From an uncultured Prolixibacteraceae bacterium (GTDB lineage Bacteria; Bacteroidota; Bacteroidia; Bacteroidales; Prolixibacteraceae), in contig CAJXZG010000038.1 in the NCBI GenBank assembly GCA_913063265.1, forward strand, positions 1-46,049: 46,049 nucleotides of DNA, in the 5' to 3' direction. Shown here piece after piece: positions 41,535-46,049 of this stretch (its first letter is position 1; each line of letters begins with the position of its first letter). Made by a program: the position numbers and the translations under genes. The notes under the pieces were generated by a model. The model was given only the letters and a program-made list of their open reading frames with translations, had not been told where the DNA came from and searched no databases.

Positions 41535-43247
41535 TTATTCCAAATCAATTTTATATGATCCCAAATCTTCCATTACTGAACTGCGAATAAATTCGGCATG
41601 ACCTTTAACCAATGACTTTGTCAGTTTAATAAAAACCTTGGCCGATTTGGTAAACGATGCATCTCTGGCACTGTCTAATACAAGCAGGTAACTCATAATA
41701 ATATGTCCTGCCATTTCAACCATTCTGCGAGCATGGAAATCGATAAATTCATTGTCGTTTGTTTCCACAACTTTTTTTACTGCCTGCTCGTAATCATCAG
41801 TTAAAATAATTAATGTACGACGCAAATATTCAAGTTCCGGAGTAATTTTCTGTGCCTCATATTCTCTGATTTGAGCCAGATAACCACCGGTTGTTACACC
41901 GCGAATTGCAGCAACAACCTGCAGCTGCGTAGTTCCTTCATAAATTGAAGTAATACGGGCATCGCGATAAATTCTCTCAACAGGGTAATCTTTCATAAAT
42001 CCTGAACCACCGTGAATCTGTACCGCATCATAAGCAAGCTGGTTACAAATTTCACTGGCCAGACCTTTTCCAAGAGGAGTGTAAATATCAGCAAGTTTCT
42101 GATATTTTTTCATTTCCTGTCTTTCCTCCTTTTCAAGTTTACGTTCCTCTGAAATATGCATGTATGTTTTATACATATCAACAAAACGAGCTGTTTCGTA
42201 TAACAATGTACGTGATGCATCCAGTTTTGCTTTCATTGTAGTTATCATTTCGTAAACGGCCGGGAAGCGGATAATTGCTTTCCCAAACTGCATACGTTCT
42301 TTGGCATATTCCAATGCTTCTCGATAAGCTGCCTCCGAAACTCCAACCGATTGTGCATGAATTCCCAAACGTGCCCCGTTCATTAATGCCATTACGTATT
42401 TAATCAATCCAAGTTTGCGGTCTCCAACTAATTCTGCGGGAGCATCCTTGAATACCAATTCGCAGGTTGGCGAACCAATAATTCCCATTTTATGCTCCAA
42501 ACGACGAACGATTACTCCTCCGTTATTCCTGTCGTAAACATACATTGAAAGTCCCCGGCCATCTTTAGTACCGGCCTCAGAACGTGCCAGAACCAGAGCA
42601 ATATCACCATCACCATTGGTAATAAAACGTTTCACGCCATTTAATAACCATGTGCCTTTTTCTTCGTCCCAGGTAGCTTTTAATTGCACTGCCTGAAGAT
42701 CTGATCCGGCATCCGGCTCTGTTAAATCCATTGCCATTGTTGCACCTGCACTTACACGTGGCAGGTATTTCATTTTTTGCTCCTCTGACGCAAATTCATT
42801 GATAGTTTCAGCACAATCCTGTAATCCCCATATATTTACAAATCCGGCATCAGCGCGGGATACAATGTCGGCAGCCATAATGTAGGGTACAATTGGGAAA
42901 TTTAACCCATCAAAACGGCGAGGTAAGGACATTCCCATTAATCCTGCTTTTCTTAATGCATCAATATTTACTTCAGTTCCCGGTGCATAAACTACGTGAT
43001 TGTCAACAATCTCAGGTCCTTCAGCATCAACACTTTCAGCATTCGGTGCGATAATATCTCCACAGATTTCACCCACTACATCAAGTACTTTATCGAAACT
43101 ATCCTGTGCATCTTCATAATCCATTGGTGCAAAATCGTACTTATTAGTTTCTTCGAAATTGCGTTCTTTTAACCTTACAATTTTCTCCATCAACGGATGG
43201 GTTAAATGAAATTTCAGGTCTTTATTGTCTGTATAATAATTTGCCAT
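41535..43247 (-). CDS. acyl-CoA dehydrogenase (about 570 residues)
   Basis: A 570-residue FAD enzyme catalysing the first step of fatty acid beta-oxidation. Core motifs are MAMDLTEPDAGSDLQAVQ, GVKRFITNGDGD, KMGIIGSPTCELVF, RMQFGKAIIRFPAVYEM, and IHGGSGFMKDYPVERIYRDA with the catalytic base E437 in SIYEGTTQLQ. A C-terminal helical extension of about 120 residues makes it longer than ordinary ACADs and is typical of the FadE-like Bacteroidota form. It is the last gene of the operon after etfB and etfA, its electron acceptors. Confidence 0.94.
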   Translation of the reverse strand: MANYYTDNKDLKFHLTHPLMEKIVRLKERNFEETNKYDFAPMDYEDAQDSFDKVLDVVGEICGDIIAPNAESVDAEGPEIVDNHVVYAPGTEVNIDALRKAGLMGMSLPRRFDGLNFPIVPYIMAADIVSRADAGFVNIWGLQDCAETINEFASEEQKMKYLPRVSAGATMAMDLTEPDAGSDLQAVQLKATWDEEKGTWLLNGVKRFITNGDGDIALVLARSEAGTKDGRGLSMYVYDRNNGGVIVRRLEHKMGIIGSPTCELVFKDAPAELVGDRKLGLIKYVMALMNGARLGIHAQSVGVSEAAYREALEYAKERMQFGKAIIRFPAVYEMITTMKAKLDASRTLLYETARFVDMYKTYMHISEERKLEKEERQEMKKYQKLADIYTPLGKGLASEICNQLAYDAVQIHGGSGFMKDYPVERIYRDARITSIYEGTTQLQVVAAIRGVTTGGYLAQIREYEAQKITPELEYLRRTLIILTDDYEQAVKKVVETNDNEFIDFHARRMVEMAGHIIMSYLLVLDSARDASFTKSAKVFIKLTKSLVKGHAEFIRSSVMEDLGSYKIDLE

Positions 43248-43270
43248 TTTCTTTCTTTTTTTCGATAAAA

Positions 43271-44290
43271 CTACTTGGTATTTGCTTTATAATATTTAAT
43301 CATCTTTGGGATAATTTCAGCAACATCACCTGTAATCACATAATCTGCAATTGAGTTGATTGGCGCTTCAGGATCGGTATTGATTGCAATAATCTGAGCC
43401 GATTCCTCCATTCCAGCACGGTGCTGAATTTGTCCCGAAATTCCACAAGCGATATAAAGTTTTGGACGAACGGTGGTTCCCGTTTGTCCAATCTGACGGT
43501 CATGCCCTACATATCCTGAATCAACTGCTGCACGTGAAGCACCAACTTCACCTCCTAAAACTTCAGCCAATTCAAATAATAAATTGAAGTTTTCTTTTGA
43601 CCCAACACCATAACCACCGGCAACAATAATACCGGCACCTTTGATGTTTACTTTACTTTTCTCCATATGGCGTTCGATAATTTCAACAACAAAATCCTCG
43701 TCATTTACATATTTCGAAACATCCAGTTTATTAATCTTGCCCTTATATTTTGGATCAAGAACTTCCTTTTTCATCACACCCTCACGAACTGTTGCCATTT
43801 GCGGGCGACAATCAGGATTAATAATGGTAGCAATGATATTACCTCCAAAGGCAGGACGAATCTGATAAAGAAGATTTTCATACTTCTTCTTTTGCTTTTT
43901 ATCTTCATGTTCGCCGATTATTAAAGAAGTGCAATCAGCAGTTAAACCACTGTGCAGTGCTGATGAAACACGCGGTCCTAAATCACGGCCAATGGAACTA
44001 GCTCCCATTAGGGCAATTTGAGGTTTTTCTTCCTTAAACAATTTTACAACTACCGAAGTGTGTGGTAATGTAGCAAAAGGATACAGTTTTTTATCATCGG
44101 CTATGTGTAAAACATCTACACCAAACGGAAAGATATCTTTCTCAATTCCGTCAAGATTATGACCGATGGCAACTGCTTCGAGTTTACATTTTAATTCGTT
44201 AGCAAGCGTACGCCCTTTTGTGAGCAACTCCATACTAACCTCGGCAACATGTCCGTCTTCAATTTCGCAATAAACAAAAACGCTATTCAT
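43271..44290 (-). CDS. etfA: electron transfer flavoprotein alpha subunit
   Basis: A 339-residue EtfA that carries FAD and passes electrons from acyl-CoA dehydrogenase toward the quinone pool. The C-terminal FAD domain has EVGASRAAVDSGYVGHDRQI, GQTGTTVRPKLYIACGISGQ and INTDPEAPI. The frame extends to a TTG at 44311, but ATG 44290 (MNSVFVYCEIEDG) is the standard start, 21 bases after the etfB stop. It lies between etfB and the acyl-CoA dehydrogenase. Confidence 0.95.
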   Translation of the reverse strand: MNSVFVYCEIEDGHVAEVSMELLTKGRTLANELKCKLEAVAIGHNLDGIEKDIFPFGVDVLHIADDKKLYPFATLPHTSVVVKLFKEEKPQIALMGASSIGRDLGPRVSSALHSGLTADCTSLIIGEHEDKKQKKKYENLLYQIRPAFGGNIIATIINPDCRPQMATVREGVMKKEVLDPKYKGKINKLDVSKYVNDEDFVVEIIERHMEKSKVNIKGAGIIVAGGYGVGSKENFNLLFELAEVLGGEVGASRAAVDSGYVGHDRQIGQTGTTVRPKLYIACGISGQIQHRAGMEESAQIIAINTDPEAPINSIADYVITGDVAEIIPKMIKYYKANTK

Positions 44291-44311
44291 AACTGTTCGA
44301 TGTTTTATCAA

Positions 44312-45187
44312 TTATCCAATTGTATGGTTTTCAATTAATTCTGTCATTAGTTGATTAATATCATCATCAGAAGATGTAATTACTTTTGCTTCTTTTGACT
44401 GAAGGACAACATTTTCAACCTTTTTCACTTTGGTTGGAGAACCAGTCAATCCAAGTTCTTCCATATTAACCTCAATATCCTGAACTGTCCATTCTTTGAT
44501 ATTCAGGTACGGACGATCGTTATACAACTGAATATAATCATCGTTAGCTACCTGCAACTCAGTAACAGTTTTGGCATGTTTGTATTTCATTATTAATTTG
44601 GCATTACGTGCACGGCATTCAGGTGCCGAACCGTTTACAGTAATCACTAAAGGAAGCGAGCACTTTACCACTTCAACTCCTCTTTCCAGGCGACGTTTTA
44701 TGGTTATCTTACCATTTTCAATTGCCTGAATTTCCTCTGCATAAGTAACCTGTGGCAATCCCATTTTCTCTGCAACCTGAGGCCCAACCTGTGCGGTGTC
44801 GCCGTCAATGGCCTGGCGGCCGGCAATAATCATATCGAATTTGCCATATTTTTTCAAAGTTTGTGATATGGCATATGAGGTTGCCAATGTATCAGATCCT
44901 GCAAAAGCACGATCGGTTAATAAAATGCCATCATCAGCGCCACGGAATAAACCTTCACGAATAATCTCAGCAGCACGGCCCGGTCCCATGGTTAATACGG
45001 TTATTGTTGAACCCGGGAATTTGTCCTTTATCCGAAGTGCCTGTTCCAATGCATTTAAATCTTCCGGATTGAAAATAGCCGGCAGTGCAGCCCTGTTTAC
45101 AGTTCCATCGGCTTTCATTGCATCTTTTCCGACATTTCTGGTGTCAGGCACCTGTTTGGCAAGCACGATAATTTTAAAACCTTTCAT
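44312..45187 (-). CDS. etfB: electron transfer flavoprotein beta subunit
   Basis: A 291-residue EtfB, which binds AMP and docks on the dehydrogenase. Motifs are IIVLAKQVPDTRNVGKDAMK, LNALEQALRIKD, TVLTMGPGRAAEIIREGL, AGRQAIDGDTAQVGPQVAE and the C-terminal EYKH-like KLIMKYKHAKTV segment. The frame extends to a TTG at 45220; ATG 45187 (MKGFKIIVLAKQ) is the normal start. It is the first gene of the operon and has the clearest promoter in the window, about 140 bases upstream. Confidence 0.95.
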   Translation of the reverse strand: MKGFKIIVLAKQVPDTRNVGKDAMKADGTVNRAALPAIFNPEDLNALEQALRIKDKFPGSTITVLTMGPGRAAEIIREGLFRGADDGILLTDRAFAGSDTLATSYAISQTLKKYGKFDMIIAGRQAIDGDTAQVGPQVAEKMGLPQVTYAEEIQAIENGKITIKRRLERGVEVVKCSLPLVITVNGSAPECRARNAKLIMKYKHAKTVTELQVANDDYIQLYNDRPYLNIKEWTVQDIEVNMEELGLTGSPTKVKKVENVVLQSKEAKVITSSDDDINQLMTELIENHTIG

Positions 45188-45328
45188 TTCCTTAAAATTG
45201 TTAGTTTTACTAGTACCCAATGTAATTCTCTAATATTCCTCTACAGCCTGATTTATCCATAGCTTAAAATCCATTAAAAACACATTGAGTTATAATTAAT
45301 TATTATAATGTTTTTTTTGCAAGGCATG

Positions 45329-45360
45329 CAAATATAGATAATCAACCCTAAGAAATCAAA
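45329..45360 (-). promoter_or_regulatory. etfB operon promoter (TTTG-N20-TATATTTG)
   Basis: On the minus strand the -33 element TTTG (45360-45357) and the -7 box TATATTTG (45336-45329) are 20 bases apart, both exact matches to the Bacteroidota consensus. Transcription should begin near 45323 and leave a leader of about 135 bases before ATG 45187. Confidence 0.8.
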
Positions 45361-45697
45361 CGAAATACCTTTGCTGTTTTGTATTGATATTTATAGAAGT
45401 AATACTGAATCAGTACATTAAGGTCAATCGAGTACTAAAAACAACCTGTACTGCCCTAAAACAGAGCAATTGAAACAATTTAACTAATTCTTCGAAAAGT
45501 CTTTTTACTACAATATGCGATTCAATTTATAATAAATTTAATTAGTAAACTTAATTTTACTTAACATCATATTGGCTAAACAAAATAAGCGATACAGCAT
45601 ATTCAAGAATGTACAATTTGACGTTCTGCTACAGATAATATCAACCAACTTTCAAAATCTAATTTATTCAACTATTTTTTCAATTATGGCATAATAC
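45361..45697. other. non-coding gap with no identified content
   Basis: The part of the 537-base gap outside the etf leader and the next promoter contains no open frame of note and no long inverted repeat. It is AT-rich intergenic sequence. Confidence 0.6.
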
Positions 45698-45705
45698 TAA
45701 CTTTG
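45698..45705 (+). promoter_or_regulatory. promoter -7 box (TAACTTTG) of the last gene
   Basis: TAACTTTG is an exact TAnnTTTG match 19 bases before ATG 45725. The -33 region is only T-rich. Confidence 0.5.
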
Positions 45706-45724
45706 AACTTTCAATTCTAAAATT

Positions 45725-46049
45725 ATGAAAATTACCCGTTACTGTTTTTTGTTAATAGTGCTCTTAATTAAGGTTTTTGTATCGTACCCGCAAATTCCTT
45801 CATTTAGTTTAATTCAATCAAATAATTCAGGAATCTATAATCAGGGAGAAAAAATAATTGTTAAAGCATTATTTGAAGACACTAAGGTGGATTCTGTAAC
45901 CATAATTTTAAGAAAGGATTACCAGCCTAAAACTGAAAAAAGAAAAGTAAAAATTAAAGATGAAATTGAAGTATTTAATGATCAGTTTTTTGAACCAACT
46001 TCGATAATATTGGAAGTAATTGCGGGAGGTGAAAAAGTAAGTACAGGAT
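45725..46049 (+). CDS. secreted protein of unknown function, cut off by the window end
   Basis: An open frame from ATG 45725 runs to the edge with 108 residues visible. The N-terminus is a signal peptide (KITRYCFLLIVLLIKVFVS, then YPQ). The following region has beta-strand-like segments (SGIYNQGEKIIVKALFED; DSVTIILRKDYQP) of an immunoglobulin-like fold, reminiscent of the N-terminal domain of Bacteroidota acetylxylan esterase-like proteins. That link is weak, and the catalytic part would lie outside the window. Confidence 0.6.
   Translation, partial: MKITRYCFLLIVLLIKVFVSYPQIPSFSLIQSNNSGIYNQGEKIIVKALFEDTKVDSVTIILRKDYQPKTEKRKVKIKDEIEVFNDQFFEPTSIILEVIAGGEKVSTG

Noticed and set aside
43641..43924. 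Plus-strand frames antisense to etfA
   Set aside because: They are shadows of the etfA coding strand, with no start context or family resemblance.
1..46049. CRISPR arrays, tRNA/rRNA genes, integrases or transposases
   Set aside because: No direct repeats with regular spacers, no tRNA-like cloverleaf with the GGTTCGAATCC-type arm, and no recombinase motifs were seen.

Overview
This window reads as a chromosomal segment of a Bacteroidota bacterium, most likely class Bacteroidia; a Marinilabiliales/Prolixibacteraceae-like member is my guess from gene content, not a proof. The signs are an AT-rich sequence, starts without Shine-Dalgarno motifs, many promoters of the Bacteroidota form TTTG-N19..21-TAnnTTTG, numerous secreted proteins and lipoproteins, and lineage-typical families (DUF4924, DUF5522, DUF393, EngB-ManA-Dabb and Prs-L25-Pth blocks, 570-residue acyl-CoA dehydrogenase next to EtfAB). 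No tRNA, rRNA, CRISPR array, prophage or intact insertion sequence was found. Most of the window is ordinary housekeeping sequence.

Layout. 1-2919 (+): end of an alpha/beta hydrolase, a small membrane protein, then an exported sugar isomerase/epimerase-like protein and an exported nucleoside-hydrolase-like protein. 2942-8611 (-): a lipoprotein LytM peptidase, a YitT transporter-like protein, and an overlapping three-gene unit in which a UshA-type 5'-nucleotidase is split into two genes (C-terminal domain first, as a lipoprotein; metallophosphatase domain second, with a twin-arginine signal) followed by lnt. 8689-10430 (+): amidase, DUF393 protein, 34-residue membrane microprotein. 10450-15886 (-): prs, rplY, pth, an S4 RNA-binding protein and DUF4924, preceded by engB, manA and a Dabb protein. 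16011-17349 (+): udk and a DEDDy exonuclease. 17366-22384 (-): smpB, a YIP1-like protein, uvrB, an endonuclease/phosphatase-family protein and a HAD phosphatase. 22492-30310: membrane protein, aminotransferase, a second HAD enzyme, dnaK (-), a HGSNAT-like acyltransferase and a HepT/MntA toxin-antitoxin pair. 30327-34963: a putative outer-membrane protein, panB, an RluA-type pseudouridine synthase, cdd, and a glucosaminidase with LysM repeats. 35485-36427 (-): an ECF sigma factor with an overlapping small membrane protein, probably its anti-sigma factor. 37022-41323: small membrane protein, fmt, DUF5522, EamA exporter, TlpA-type lipoprotein. 41535-45187 (-): an etfB-etfA-acyl-CoA dehydrogenase operon for fatty acid beta-oxidation with the best promoter in the window. 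The last gene (45725 to the edge) is cut off.

The most unusual signals are non-coding. (1) Four genes (Dabb, uvrB, dnaK, panB) are followed, in the sense direction and starting 3-9 nt after the stop codon, by tracts of exact 7-nt periodicity; three of the four share the unit GNNNGAA although they follow unrelated genes. (2) A 68-nt element at 24630-24697 folds as a closed three-way junction. (3) 36590-36906 carries two adjacent MITE-like inverted-repeat elements, one with a 23-bp perfect hairpin. (4) 34990-35370 holds a GC-richer degenerate block that resembles a dispersed Bacteroidota repeat. (5) In four genes the TTG ending the -7 promoter box is in frame with the coding sequence, so an automatic start call falls inside the promoter; I moved those starts downstream.
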